In this document: positions 14,542-22,249 of the stretch, piece by piece
Position numbering within the stretch: the first letter of the stretch is position 1
Layout: the number at the start of each line of letters is the position of its first letter
Source: a virus
Reading direction: 5' to 3' (one strand)
DNA length: 25,442 nucleotides
Virus record (IMG/VR): IMGVR_UViG_3300048114_000029
Span: 1 to 25,442 of that record
Made by a program: the position numbers and the translations under genes
Notes under the pieces: generated by a model
Seen by the model: the letters and a program-made list of their open reading frames with translations, nothing else
Databases searched by the model: none
What the model was told of the DNA's origin: nothing

Positions 14542-16132
14542 CTTCTTGTCCTTTCTTAACTAGTAGCTGTACCTCATCATGTACAAACGCTACGATTGTT
14601 GCATCTAAGTTAGCTTCCTTGATAGCTTCGGCAATACGAACATACCAAGTTTTACAAATGATTGCACCACAACTTTGAAGTAAAGTATTAAGTGCGGCAT
14701 GGCTGTGACGTATAGGAATGACACGTCCGTCAAGTCCCTTAATCCAACCACGTTTTTCTGCCGCATCAGATACAGCATCCTTCAGGTACTTTAGTGCAGG
14801 TAGTTTAGTTAGAAATTTTTTCTTAATTTTTCTACCCTCACCTGAACCCTTGCCAATAATCTTACCAATCTTCTCGTCACCTGCACCATACAAAAATCCA
14901 TAGATGAATGTCTTGGCATTGGAACGTGTAGGTAGACCAGCCGCTTCTTGGTTAGTGGTATGTACGTCACCCTCAAGGACTACTTTACTATAAGAACCGT
15001 CATCATAAGAAGCCATGTAATGAGCAAGACATCTAAGTTCCAACCCAGAAGCATCAGCCCCCAGAAGACTATAGCCATCAGGAGCATGAAACAAGCTACG
15101 ACATTCCGTGCCATACTCCGCACCAACACTAGGGACTTGAGCCACGTTTGGATTGTTGTGCGTACAGCGTGAAGTAACTGCACCCATATGATTGACACGT
15201 CCATGTATCTTACCATCCTTCTGTAGTTTAAGCCATGCTTGTTTGCCAGTACCAAGCTGACCGATACGTTTATTGAGTAGTAGGTACTCGTTCAGTAGTT
15301 TAGCCTCAGGCATATCAATACCTGCAAGCACTGTCTCATCTACCTTAGGGTCACCGTTGTCAGTAAACACATCGGGTTGCCAGCCACGCTTCATTAGTCT
15401 GTCAGCAATCTGCTGTCGTGATGCTGGATTGAATGGTATCTCCTTGGTCTTTGTCTTTAGCTCTACAACCGTAGGCTCAAACGTATCCTGTAGTTCCTGT
15501 TCAATCGTCATCTTGCGTGACTGTAGCTTGGTGAACAAAGCCTCTGCCTCTTCTACATTGAACGGAAACCCTGTGTTCTCCTGTTCTAATAGAAGTGTGT
15601 GAAGCTTCTGTTCTAAGTCGAGGGCTTCTTGGTTGAAGTCTTTTGACTTGATTCTTTCGTAGAGGGTTGCTGTGACTTGTGTGTCTTGGACACAGTAGTC
15701 GAGCATTTCCTGCGTGAATATTGCAAAGCTTTCTGTACCACTGTTGAACGCACCCTTTAACTCCCCTAGTCTAATGCCCCATGCCTTAAGGCTATGGCTT
15801 CCAATTAACTTAGATTCAAACTTACCCTTCTGGTATAACTTGTAGTCTAGTTCTTTTAAGTTAGGCCAGATGGTACGAGAGTATACCAAAGTGTCAAGCA
15901 GTTGTCCATCATACTCAAAGTCATACAGCTTCTTCAATACCTGTAGGTCATACGAAATAATGTTGTGACCAATTAGCATCTCTGCTTGCTTGAGAAAGTC
16001 TAGACCTTCCTTGATACTGTTGGGGTCAAAGGTGTGTACCTCATTGGTATCAATATCCCTTGCCACTATACACCACACTTGTGAGACTTGCTCAAGCAGG
16101 TGGTCTGCTTCGATATCAAATATCAGTTTCAT
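14426..16132 (-). CDS. DNA polymerase, T7 gp5-like family A, without thioredoxin-binding loop
   Basis: 568 residues from the ATG at 16132, chosen because GGAG stands seven bases ahead; a GTG at 16147 is possible. T7 gp5 has 704. The 3'-5' exonuclease is intact: DIEADHLLE (D6, E8), LIGHNIISYDL, DTLVYSRTIWPNLKELDYKL, and DYCVQDTQVTATLYE. Polymerase motifs: A (LGADASGLELRCLAHYMA), B (RSNAKTFIYGFLYGAGDEKI) and C (FVHDEVQLL). Where T7 has the roughly 75-residue thioredoxin-binding insert in the thumb, this protein goes directly from TFEPTVVELKTKTKE to IPFNPASRQQIADRL. Processivity must therefore come from something other than that insert. It starts 18 bases after the primase-helicase stop. Confidence 0.97.
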   Translation of the reverse strand: MKLIFDIEADHLLEQVSQVWCIVARDIDTNEVHTFDPNSIKEGLDFLKQAEMLIGHNIISYDLQVLKKLYDFEYDGQLLDTLVYSRTIWPNLKELDYKLYQKGKFESKLIGSHSLKAWGIRLGELKGAFNSGTESFAIFTQEMLDYCVQDTQVTATLYERIKSKDFNQEALDLEQKLHTLLLEQENTGFPFNVEEAEALFTKLQSRKMTIEQELQDTFEPTVVELKTKTKEIPFNPASRQQIADRLMKRGWQPDVFTDNGDPKVDETVLAGIDMPEAKLLNEYLLLNKRIGQLGTGKQAWLKLQKDGKIHGRVNHMGAVTSRCTHNNPNVAQVPSVGAEYGTECRSLFHAPDGYSLLGADASGLELRCLAHYMASYDDGSYSKVVLEGDVHTTNQEAAGLPTRSNAKTFIYGFLYGAGDEKIGKIIGKGSGEGRKIKKKFLTKLPALKYLKDAVSDAAEKRGWIKGLDGRVIPIRHSHAALNTLLQSCGAIICKTWYVRIAEAIKEANLDATIVAFVHDEVQLLVKKGQEDETGRIIQRCMRDTEQQFNFRCRLDSDYKYGSNWADTH

Positions 16133-16150
16133 TCTGTGTCTCCGCACTAG

Positions 16151-17755
16151 TTAAAATTCAGGGTCTGCATCGTCCTCTTCAAACATTACCTCAACCATAC
16201 GGCCTGTATCTTTGAGGTATTCTAAGGAACAACACAGTCCTGTCTCGCCTGACCATCTGTTCTTCAACACACGGACATGGCTTATATGTGGGTTGTCATC
16301 GTCTTGCTGATTACGTTCAAGACCAATGACCATATCACTTAGCTGACCGATTGCGGCAGAGCCACGCAGTTGTGCTAGTGATGTTTGTGCGCCATCCTCA
16401 TGGCCTCTGTCACCTGATGGACGTTTGAGGTGTGAGATAAGTAGCAAGCCACAGTTCAACTCTTCAACCAAGGCACGTAACCTTGTCATAGTATTGTCGA
16501 TTAGCCTACGTTCATCTCCACCTTCAAGCCCTGAGACAACAATAGAAATGTGGTCAAGAATAATATAGCTAGCACCACAACCCCTGACCAAGTAACGTAT
16601 CTTGGATAGAAGGTTATCACTGTCAGTACTGCCCCAATGGTCATAGAGATATACTCTACCAGAACCCACAGTATTGTTGAAAGCATTTCTCATCTCCTCT
16701 TCAGGTACTTCATTGTCCTGTCTCAGGTGTAATGGTTTGTTCAACTCCAAGGACATCAGCCCTAGTGCAGTACGCTTTACGTTCTCCTCTAGTGCAATGT
16801 ACCCTAGTGTCTCACCATTCTTGATAAGTCCAAAGGCTAGCTCTCGTGCTAACTGTGACTTACCAATGCCTGACCCTGCCGTGATAGTTACAATCTCACC
16901 ACGCCTACAACCACCTGTCTTCTCCTGCAATCCTACGTATGAGTAGGGTACAGATTGCTTGTCTTCGGTGGTAGTTACTGTATCCCACAGGTCAACACCT
17001 GCAACGATACCATCAGGACGGTAGGTCTTAGCTGACCACACGGCATCAATCAGTTCCTCTGTCCTACCTGCTTGCATCATATCGCTAGCATCCTTTAGGG
17101 GAAGCTTGGCAATCTTAGCCTTGTTAGGTGGTAGGATATTGGCTACATCAATAGCCGCCTTGTGTCCTGCCTCATCATTGTCAAACATAAGAACAATGGT
17201 GTCGTAGTTACACAGCCAATCCAGTGCCTTACTCACTGCCTTCTTAGCTGAGTGACAACCCTGAGGTAGTGATACCACAGGCCACTTGTTGTCAAAGCAT
17301 TGGCTCAACGAGAGAGCATCAAGCTCACCCTCAACAATAGTAATCATCTTACCACTGTCTCTTGCAAGATGTTCACCATACAGGTTTACATTCTTGATAT
17401 CGCCTAGCACAGTGAAGTCTTTGTTAGGAAAGCGTAGCTTCTGTGCTTGCAGTTTACCCTGCCTGTCATAGAAGTTTGCTACCTGTACCTTACTACCCTT
17501 GTAGGTAGAGATACCATACTGCCAGTGCTTGGCTGTCTTCTCGTTAATCTTTCTCTTGTTTAGTTGTCCGATATCTATATCGAGAAACTTACTATCTACT
17601 TGTGTTGTCACTGCAATCACTCCTTCATTGTCTGCTGGTGTCAGCGTCTGGCAAGAGAAGCAGTAGTGTTTACCATCTGAATACTCAGCATTGGCATCAC
17701 TACTGCCACAGTGAGGACAGGCTACGTGCCTAATAAACTCACTGCTATCTTCCAT
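16151..17755 (-). CDS. bifunctional primase-helicase, T7 gp4-like
   Basis: 534 residues (T7 gp4A is 566). Zinc-binding domain with C13, C16, C32 and C35 (CPHC, YCFSCQ), used to read primase sites. TOPRIM primase core with E142 (TIVEGELDALSL) and D192/D194 (LMFDNDEAGHKA). RecA-type helicase with Walker A at 294-300 (GSGIGKS), E323/E324, Walker B with D401 (YIILDHISIVVSG), and the SHLKRPSGDRGHE and VLKNRWSGETG motifs. The tail EEDDADPEF is acidic and ends in Phe, like T7 gp4, where the tail contacts gp5. The ATG overlaps the upstream small gene by 11 bases. Confidence 0.97.
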   Translation of the reverse strand: MEDSSEFIRHVACPHCGSSDANAEYSDGKHYCFSCQTLTPADNEGVIAVTTQVDSKFLDIDIGQLNKRKINEKTAKHWQYGISTYKGSKVQVANFYDRQGKLQAQKLRFPNKDFTVLGDIKNVNLYGEHLARDSGKMITIVEGELDALSLSQCFDNKWPVVSLPQGCHSAKKAVSKALDWLCNYDTIVLMFDNDEAGHKAAIDVANILPPNKAKIAKLPLKDASDMMQAGRTEELIDAVWSAKTYRPDGIVAGVDLWDTVTTTEDKQSVPYSYVGLQEKTGGCRRGEIVTITAGSGIGKSQLARELAFGLIKNGETLGYIALEENVKRTALGLMSLELNKPLHLRQDNEVPEEEMRNAFNNTVGSGRVYLYDHWGSTDSDNLLSKIRYLVRGCGASYIILDHISIVVSGLEGGDERRLIDNTMTRLRALVEELNCGLLLISHLKRPSGDRGHEDGAQTSLAQLRGSAAIGQLSDMVIGLERNQQDDDNPHISHVRVLKNRWSGETGLCCSLEYLKDTGRMVEVMFEEDDADPEF

Positions 17756-17996
17756 TGGCTATGCTCTCTAGCAGGTAGTCAGAAACGATACGCATCTTCT
17801 TTGCTATCGCCTTGGCTACAAAGTTAGGGTAGGTATCCACATCTTCAGCAATATCAAGACCAACATCTCGCCAATCAATCTCACTGTAGAACTCTTCGTT
17901 GTCAATGTAAACTGACACACGGATACCCTGTTCGTTCATCTCTGTATTGATATCAATCTCAGATACAAACTCTTCAGTTACTTCCATTAGGCTCAT
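17745..17996 (-). CDS. small acidic protein of unknown function (83 aa)
   Basis: I use the ATG at 17996 (MSLMEVTEEFVSEIDINTEM) because it overlaps the endonuclease I stop in an ATGA and has GAGGAG 13-18 bases ahead; a longer frame reaches 18056. The product is acidic (EIDINTEMNEQ, EEFYSEIDWRDVGLDIAEDV) with a basic C-terminal helix (FVAKAIAKKMRIVSDYLLES). It lies between endonuclease I and primase-helicase, where T7 has the lysozyme gp3.5, but has none of the amidase zinc ligands. Function unknown. Confidence 0.75.
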   Translation of the reverse strand: MSLMEVTEEFVSEIDINTEMNEQGIRVSVYIDNEEFYSEIDWRDVGLDIAEDVDTYPNFVAKAIAKKMRIVSDYLLESIANGR

Positions 17997-18352
17997 GATA
18001 GCCACTCCTCTGGTATAGTTCCTTCTGTCCAGACAAACCCTTGTCGGTCTGCCCACTCAGCACAGGTCATCTTTGAACCGTCCTTCCTTTTCTTAGCACC
18101 CTGTATAGTAGAGCTAGCCTTCTGAAATACAAACCGTATATCTAGGTCAGGGTACTGTGCCTTGATAGCCTTCATCTTACGCTGACTATCCTGCCTGAAG
18201 TATCCCTTCAACTCTACTATCATCTTACCAACTGCTAAGTCAGGGATGTAGTGGCGTTCCACAGTGTACGAAATTTTTTCTGGTTCATACACATATGAAA
18301 CACCACGTTCATCTAGGTTCGCAATGACCCTCTCCTCAAAAGTCCCCTTCAT
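17993..18352 (-). CDS. endonuclease I (Holliday junction resolvase), T7 gp3-like
   Basis: 119 residues from the ATG at 18352 (a GTG one codon earlier is possible); T7 gp3 has 149. It resolves branched DNA before packaging and breaks down host DNA. The active-site layout of T7 endonuclease I is kept: the first-helix glutamate in GTFEERVIANL, the aspartate in HYIPDLAV, and the glutamate and lysine in IVELKGYF, then SQRKMKAIKAQYPDLDIRFV, nearly the T7 pattern E-Q-H-P-E-L-D-I-R-I-V-F. Extra basic residues occur at AKKRKDGSK. The start is 17 bases inside the SSB gene and the stop overlaps the next gene by four. Confidence 0.93.
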   Translation of the reverse strand: MKGTFEERVIANLDERGVSYVYEPEKISYTVERHYIPDLAVGKMIVELKGYFRQDSQRKMKAIKAQYPDLDIRFVFQKASSTIQGAKKRKDGSKMTCAEWADRQGFVWTEGTIPEEWLS

Positions 18353-18965
18353 CACTGGCTACTGCATTACCATCCTCGAATACCTCAGTCGCATCATCTT
18401 TAGCAACTGCCTCTTCTACGTACCCATCCTCTACATTGAACATGGATGATGCACCACCACCATACTCAACTAACTCTAGTACCTGTACACCTACTAAGTG
18501 TAGCTTGACACCAACCATCTTGGTTGCAGGGATAAAGTAAGTACGAGGTTCAAACGATACATTGATAGTACTACCGTTACCAATCATCTTCTCACCTGTC
18601 ATTGGTGATAGCTTGGCATCCACAACTAGAGGCTTCTGAGTGTAGGTGTTACCATCCCTACGCTTACCTACTGCATCAAGCTTGAACTTGAACTTGATAT
18701 CACCAGTAGGGTTACCGTCTTGGTCTGTATCTTCCTCAAAAGGAAGGTGAGTGGACAGCTTATCCTTATACTTAGGGTTCTGCTTCATCTCTTCTTCTAG
18801 TCGTTCACTGACTAGACCTTCGAGATAGTCACTCAACTTAGTTGCATCAAGTTGTGGTTTGAGTAGGTCAACTGAGTACACACCATCTGGATTGAACTTG
18901 GTGTCTGGTTCAAACACCTTAACCCACATTGCATTACCAGTTACAGTCTTTAGTTTCTTGCTCAT
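18336..18965 (-). CDS. single-stranded DNA-binding protein, T7 gp2.5-like
   Basis: 209 residues (T7 gp2.5 is 232). It coats single-stranded DNA and recruits replication proteins. Evidence: first gene after the mid-genome phage promoter, an OB-fold-like pattern of strands (TGNAMWVKVFEPDTKFNPDG; DIKFKFKLDAVGKRRDGN; STINVSFEPRTYFIPATKMV), and an acidic C-terminus (AKDDATEVFEDGNAVASDEG then DF) ending in Phe, the tail that in T7 contacts polymerase and helicase. ATG at 18965 has AGGAGATTAT ahead of it. It is followed by endonuclease I, matching T7 order 2.5 then 3. Confidence 0.92.
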   Translation of the reverse strand: MSKKLKTVTGNAMWVKVFEPDTKFNPDGVYSVDLLKPQLDATKLSDYLEGLVSERLEEEMKQNPKYKDKLSTHLPFEEDTDQDGNPTGDIKFKFKLDAVGKRRDGNTYTQKPLVVDAKLSPMTGEKMIGNGSTINVSFEPRTYFIPATKMVGVKLHLVGVQVLELVEYGGGASSMFNVEDGYVEEAVAKDDATEVFEDGNAVASDEGDF

Positions 18966-18993
18966 ATAATCTCCTGTATAAGCTTTAGTTTAT

Positions 18994-19030
18994 CTTTGGG
19001 CTATAGGTCAACTTTAGGAATCACCCAAAG
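18994..19030. repeat. 7-bp inverted repeat flanking the mid-genome promoter
   Basis: CTTTGGG (18994-19000) and CCCAAAG (19024-19030) are perfect complements on either side of the phage promoter. The right arm encodes the final Phe-Gly of the RNA polymerase; the left arm is the first transcribed stretch. It may be coincidence. Confidence 0.45.
19001..19020 (-). promoter_or_regulatory. phage RNA polymerase promoter for the replication operon
   Basis: Minus strand TTCCTAAAGTTGACCTATAG, identical over the 16 bases CTAAAGTTGACCTATA to the copy at 10531-10550. It starts immediately after the stop of the RNA polymerase C-part and reads into SSB, with a leader of about 35 bases containing AGGAGA. 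Start expected at the G at about 19001. Confidence 0.85.
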
Positions 19031-20685
19031 AAATAATTAGATTCCAGTACCCTATCTAAATCTAATCCACCTGTTGCTGGTGGTTGCGGTATAGAACTAT
19101 CACCGATAGTCTCTACTGCATGGTCACGTAGCTCTTGTAGTACATCATGTTTCTTATACATATCTACAAAAGCTTCCCTCAGTATGCGGCTCATGATATC
19201 CATGTTAGGACTGTGTGTCCCATAGCTATCATGTACCATGCTGAAGTCCATCATGTTCTTATCCATACACTGGTTGATAGTCAAGGTCAAGGCTGAAGCA
19301 TCCAACGAGTGAATGAAGTTAGGCGATGCCCCTGTTGAGATGCGTGACTTGTTCACTGTGTCCTGCAACTCCTGTTGGTAACTCAGGTATACTAGGTTAC
19401 CATCAACGTGTGTCTTGATAAGACGCTTCTTAGTGTTGAAGTATGGTTGCACCACAAGAAAGTCTGTTGGTGTCACCCACTCCATATGTTTGCTAGCCTC
19501 ACCGTAGTGCTTACCCACCAGCTTTACATAGTCCATGACCTTTCGTGCTGATGCGATAGTCTCATTGATACCCTGCCACACATGACCTGCTAGGTACAGG
19601 CCAGCTTGGAACAGGTCATCACCAAACGGATTGTCTACTCCCTTCTTCTCTATCCTGTCAGTGATAGCCTCTTGGATATACTCACGACAGGCGTGTTGAG
19701 TACCTGAGTATGGCACAATCATCACTGGTCTTTTAGTTATAGACCTGTCGATACCAAATGTCAAGCACGTTTGTGCAAGTTCGTTACCCTCTTGTGCATC
19801 CTTCTGTATCAGGGCTACTGCCTTGTCTGCTACATCTGCATAGATATCAGCAGGTTTATCAGACGGTATCAGGTTGGTAGCCTTACCACCTATCTCATCC
19901 CTGAGGATTGCTGACAGGTGTTGCAGTCCATTGCATGAACCATCTGCCGCACACGGTAGGTGAGTATAGAAACCCCAACCCTCACGCAGTAGACCGTACC
20001 ACTCAAAGCACCAACCCAAGAACTGCCATGCCTTGTCTGCTTCCTGCCACCATGTGTAGTCAAGTGGGTTCTCAGCAGTCTTAACGATGTTGTCTTCGTT
20101 CTCCCATGCCCACTGGACACGTTCATCAAATGATACCTTATCATTACCAAACAGGTTAGCACCATGAATGGCAAGCCAGTAAGCATCATCAAAGTTATTG
20201 ATTGGAAACCCATTGTTAAATAGTAACAGAGCCTTACCCCAATCAGCCACCTGAGGTGACATAAAACTTTCTACTGGATATTTTCTTGAGCGAAAATCTA
20301 ACTGCCATACAAAATAAAACTCTGGGTAGTTAGCGTACTGTTCCGCTAGTTGTATTGTCCGTTCAACCTGTAGCCTACGTGACATAGACTTACCGTTGAA
20401 TGTATAGATAGTGTTACGTTTCTTTGCCCACTCTCTATACTTTTGTAACTCAGCCTCATCCATATCCTGAGGGTCTTTATTGAATGGATACTCTGGCAGG
20501 TCTAGGTCATAACGAGGTGGCAACCCTGCCCACTCTTGGTTACTATCCCATGCCTTACGCATCACATCAAGCACACCCTTATCAATAGTCCAAGCTGTAC
20601 GCTGTAGTCCATTGACTGCCCTGTACTCAAGGCTCATGTCCTGCTTGCGTAGTCTGTCCATGTATTCTCTACTGCTTTTCTTCAA
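19021..20685 (-). CDS. phage RNA polymerase, C-terminal catalytic part (split gene)
   Basis: 554 residues covering the T7 RNA polymerase region from about residue 287 to the end. All catalytic residues are present: D130 in WQLDFRSRKYPVESF (T7 D537), K318 and Y326 in SITKRPVMIVPYSG (T7 K631, Y639), and D486 in VHDSYGTH (T7 D812); CAADGSCNGLQHLSAILRDE is also conserved. It ends in the aromatic foot YFFG, as T7 ends FAFA. It begins at a TTG that overlaps the TGA of the N-part (TTGA), with GAGGG five bases ahead; a later ATG is at 20661. Aligned to T7, no sequence is missing at the junction. So this is either a true two-subunit enzyme or one gene with a single-base break. Confidence 0.93.
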   Translation of the reverse strand: MKKSSREYMDRLRKQDMSLEYRAVNGLQRTAWTIDKGVLDVMRKAWDSNQEWAGLPPRYDLDLPEYPFNKDPQDMDEAELQKYREWAKKRNTIYTFNGKSMSRRLQVERTIQLAEQYANYPEFYFVWQLDFRSRKYPVESFMSPQVADWGKALLLFNNGFPINNFDDAYWLAIHGANLFGNDKVSFDERVQWAWENEDNIVKTAENPLDYTWWQEADKAWQFLGWCFEWYGLLREGWGFYTHLPCAADGSCNGLQHLSAILRDEIGGKATNLIPSDKPADIYADVADKAVALIQKDAQEGNELAQTCLTFGIDRSITKRPVMIVPYSGTQHACREYIQEAITDRIEKKGVDNPFGDDLFQAGLYLAGHVWQGINETIASARKVMDYVKLVGKHYGEASKHMEWVTPTDFLVVQPYFNTKKRLIKTHVDGNLVYLSYQQELQDTVNKSRISTGASPNFIHSLDASALTLTINQCMDKNMMDFSMVHDSYGTHSPNMDIMSRILREAFVDMYKKHDVLQELRDHAVETIGDSSIPQPPATGGLDLDRVLESNYFFG

Positions 20686-21455
20686 TGTACCCTCACTAAT
20701 GGTAGTTTGTTGAACACTTGGCTATGATATCCACCACCCTCAACATCTACCCAATCTCGTGGTGGTATCAGTGACGGTGCAAAGCGTGGCTTCCCTGCCT
20801 CGTTGTGCTTGTTAAAGTTCTTAATCCACTCAAGCGTTTCTGGTGTGGCTTCAAGATATGTTACTGTCTTGTTAGTCCGTTGTCTGTGCTTGTTTAGCTT
20901 GACTAGTCCTGTCTTGACTATCACCTTATCAATCAGCCTCATACCTACATGGATACGCTCTTCGTTTGTCCACTCAGTGTCCTTGTAACCATCCTTGTTC
21001 ATCTTATAGACAAGACCCTGCCGCTTGTGTTGCTTGCTTGCCTTCTCGTTAGCCTTCTTGATAATGTTTAGTGCTGACCTACCCTCTGCCTCAACCCACT
21101 GCGTAAGCCTCTTCTGCATCTCAATATTCATGCCTATATATCTGGCTATCTTGGTTAGGGTATAGCGTTTGGATACCTCATCAACAATAGTAATCATGGC
21201 TAGGTAGGCTACAGCGTGGACATCCATGCCCTTTAGTTTCTTCTTGGCTATATCACGATTGCTTGTAGTGCTTGCTTGTATTTCCCTCACACCATCTGCC
21301 ACCGCATTGACTACCCCTGCAATCACTGCCCTGCCGTGTTGTGTGTTACTCTGTATTCCCTTCTCAATAAGTTTGTTTGTGTTGCTCTGGTATCTGTTAA
21401 TGCCAGCCTGTAGCATTTCCATTTCTAGTGCTAGCTGTTTCTCTAGTGTTGACAC
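20682..21455 (-). CDS. phage RNA polymerase, N-terminal part (split gene)
   Basis: 257 residues from a GTG at 21455 preceded by a strong AGAAGGAGA. It corresponds to the N-terminal promoter-opening domain of T7-type RNA polymerase: helical repeats in the first half, KMNKDGYKDTEWTNEERIHV and GMRLIDKVIVKTGLV in the middle (T7 has G-x-x-L-I-x-x-x-I-x-x-T-G), then the family-conserved IPPRDWVDVEGGGYH and NKLPLVRVH (T7: G-G-G-Y-W...R-P-L-A-L-V-R-T-H). The frame stops exactly where T7 continues S-K-K-A-L. The next gene starts in the minus-one frame and continues with KKSSREYMD. Alone it lacks catalytic residues. Confidence 0.92.
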   Translation of the reverse strand: MSTLEKQLALEMEMLQAGINRYQSNTNKLIEKGIQSNTQHGRAVIAGVVNAVADGVREIQASTTSNRDIAKKKLKGMDVHAVAYLAMITIVDEVSKRYTLTKIARYIGMNIEMQKRLTQWVEAEGRSALNIIKKANEKASKQHKRQGLVYKMNKDGYKDTEWTNEERIHVGMRLIDKVIVKTGLVKLNKHRQRTNKTVTYLEATPETLEWIKNFNKHNEAGKPRFAPSLIPPRDWVDVEGGGYHSQVFNKLPLVRVH

Positions 21456-21537
21456 TGTTGTTTCTCCTTCTGTTATAGAGATAACTTAATAATGTTAATG
21501 GTATCAACCATAGTGGTAGAGTTATGACAAATAACAT
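21397..21537 (-). CDS. small membrane protein overlapping the RNA polymerase start (46 aa)
   Basis: From the ATG at 21537 the frame reads MLFVITLPLWLIPLTLLSYL then YNRRRNN, one clear hydrophobic helix followed by arginines (positive-inside). A GTG at 21549, overlapping the preceding zinc-ribbon stop (GTGA), would add four residues. The last 19 codons lie inside the RNA polymerase gene in another frame, and the ribosome-binding site of that gene is within this one. A real membrane segment with coupled spacing favours a gene, but short hydrophobic frames also arise by chance. Function unknown. Confidence 0.5.
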   Translation of the reverse strand: MLFVITLPLWLIPLTLLSYLYNRRRNNSVNTRETASTRNGNATGWH

Positions 21538-21545
21538 AAAGCTTA

Positions 21546-21725
21546 TCACTGCATCTGCTGTTCCCACCACAACTGGTGCTTGGTTACTGCCTCATACTCA
21601 CTTGGTGTTTCTGTCCATGATACACCACACTCATGGCAGTACCATTCTATCTTACCATCTACTGCATACAAGGCTTCTGCTTCGCCATTGTCACAGTGTG
21701 GACAGGCTTTAAATCCCATAGTCAT
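21546..21725 (-). CDS. zinc-ribbon protein (59 aa)
   Basis: MTMGFKACPHCDNGEAEALY continues to EWYCHECGVSWTETPSEYEA. Two knuckles, C8-x-x-C11 and C30-x-x-C33, 18 residues apart, with the strands expected of a zinc ribbon. The C-terminus is a Trp/Gln-rich helix (HQLWWEQQMQ). The ATG overlaps the preceding stop by one base (TAATG). Small zinc ribbons in early phage regions often bind nucleic acid or host transcription proteins; here the role is inferred from fold only. Confidence 0.75.
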   Translation of the reverse strand: MTMGFKACPHCDNGEAEALYAVDGKIEWYCHECGVSWTETPSEYEAVTKHQLWWEQQMQ

Positions 21726-22015
21726 TATGCTTTATCCTCTTCGTTATCTACTACTAGTTCTAAGTTATTCTCTCTCACTAGCTCTTGTTCTAGTTCAATG
21801 TAGTACTGATTCTCCCAGATTTTAAAGTCCCTGTCAAGTGCTGATTTAAGTAGCTCTGCTAATTCCTCACCACCCCTGAGATATACAGGCTCACCAATCA
21901 TACCCCCTTCTGTCTCACTCTCATAGAGTGGCACTGTCTCGACTAGTCCTGTTACCTCACTCTGGAATAGGGATAGGCTGTACCCATCACCCAAGTCTAT
22001 CGTTACGTTACGCAT
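21725..22015 (-). CDS. acidic early protein of unknown function (96 aa)
   Basis: I start at the ATG at 22015 (MRNVTIDLGDGYSLSLFQSE) because it overlaps the stop of the upstream 57-aa gene (ATGCGTAA) and has AAAGAGAT ahead; a frame from 22057 would add 14 residues that duplicate sequence used by that gene. The product is acidic, beta-rich at first (VETVPLYESETEGGMIGEPV), then a helix (GGEELAELLKSALDR) and a Glu-rich end (ELEQELVRENNLELVVDNEE). No family recognised. The acidity would suit a DNA mimic or a host-protein inhibitor, but that is speculation. Confidence 0.72.
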   Translation of the reverse strand: MRNVTIDLGDGYSLSLFQSEVTGLVETVPLYESETEGGMIGEPVYLRGGEELAELLKSALDRDFKIWENQYYIELEQELVRENNLELVVDNEEDKA

Positions 22016-22181
22016 TGCTATCTCTTTCTTGCTGTCTCTGTTTGATACCTGCTTCATATCCGTTGCTGTATTTTATCCGCATCTGTGCTTCGGTCTGCTT
22101 ATCATACTCATTCTGATAGTTCTGCGTATGATACCCTGCATAATACCCTACTACGTAGGCCGTGTCAAATACATTCGCCAT
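22008..22181 (-). CDS. small early protein (57 aa)
   Basis: Encodes MANVFDTAYVVGYYAGYHTQ, then NYQNEYDKQTEAQMRIKYSN and GYEAGIKQRQQERDSNA. It carries two copies of a G-Y-x-A-G-Y/I element (GYYAGYHTQ and GYEAGIKQR), a pattern common in small phage proteins. An AAGG ribosome-binding site stands about nine bases before the ATG and the stop overlaps the next start by eight bases. Function unknown; the Tyr/Gln-rich composition suggests a small helical protein. Confidence 0.7.
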   Translation of the reverse strand: MANVFDTAYVVGYYAGYHTQNYQNEYDKQTEAQMRIKYSNGYEAGIKQRQQERDSNA

Positions 22182-22182
22182 T

Positions 22183-22248
22183 TTATTTTACCTTTCTTGC
22201 ACTGTCTCTGATTAACTGATAAACTTTCTTTCTGCTTCTGATAATCAT
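22183..22248 (-). CDS. possible 21-residue basic peptide
   Basis: A frame MIIRSRKKVYQLIRDSARKV-K fills the gap between two small genes, starting one base after the previous stop (TGAGATG) and ending one base before the next ATG. The fit is neat, but at this length it could be chance, and the segment must also hold the ribosome-binding site of the next gene. Confidence 0.3.
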   Translation of the reverse strand: MIIRSRKKVYQLIRDSARKVK

Positions 22249-22249
22249 C

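Noticed and set aside
20676-20700. Programmed minus-one ribosomal frameshift joining the two RNA polymerase parts
   Set aside because: No X-XXY-YYZ slippery heptamer around GTACATTGAAG; the TTGA restart with GAGGG ahead explains it better.
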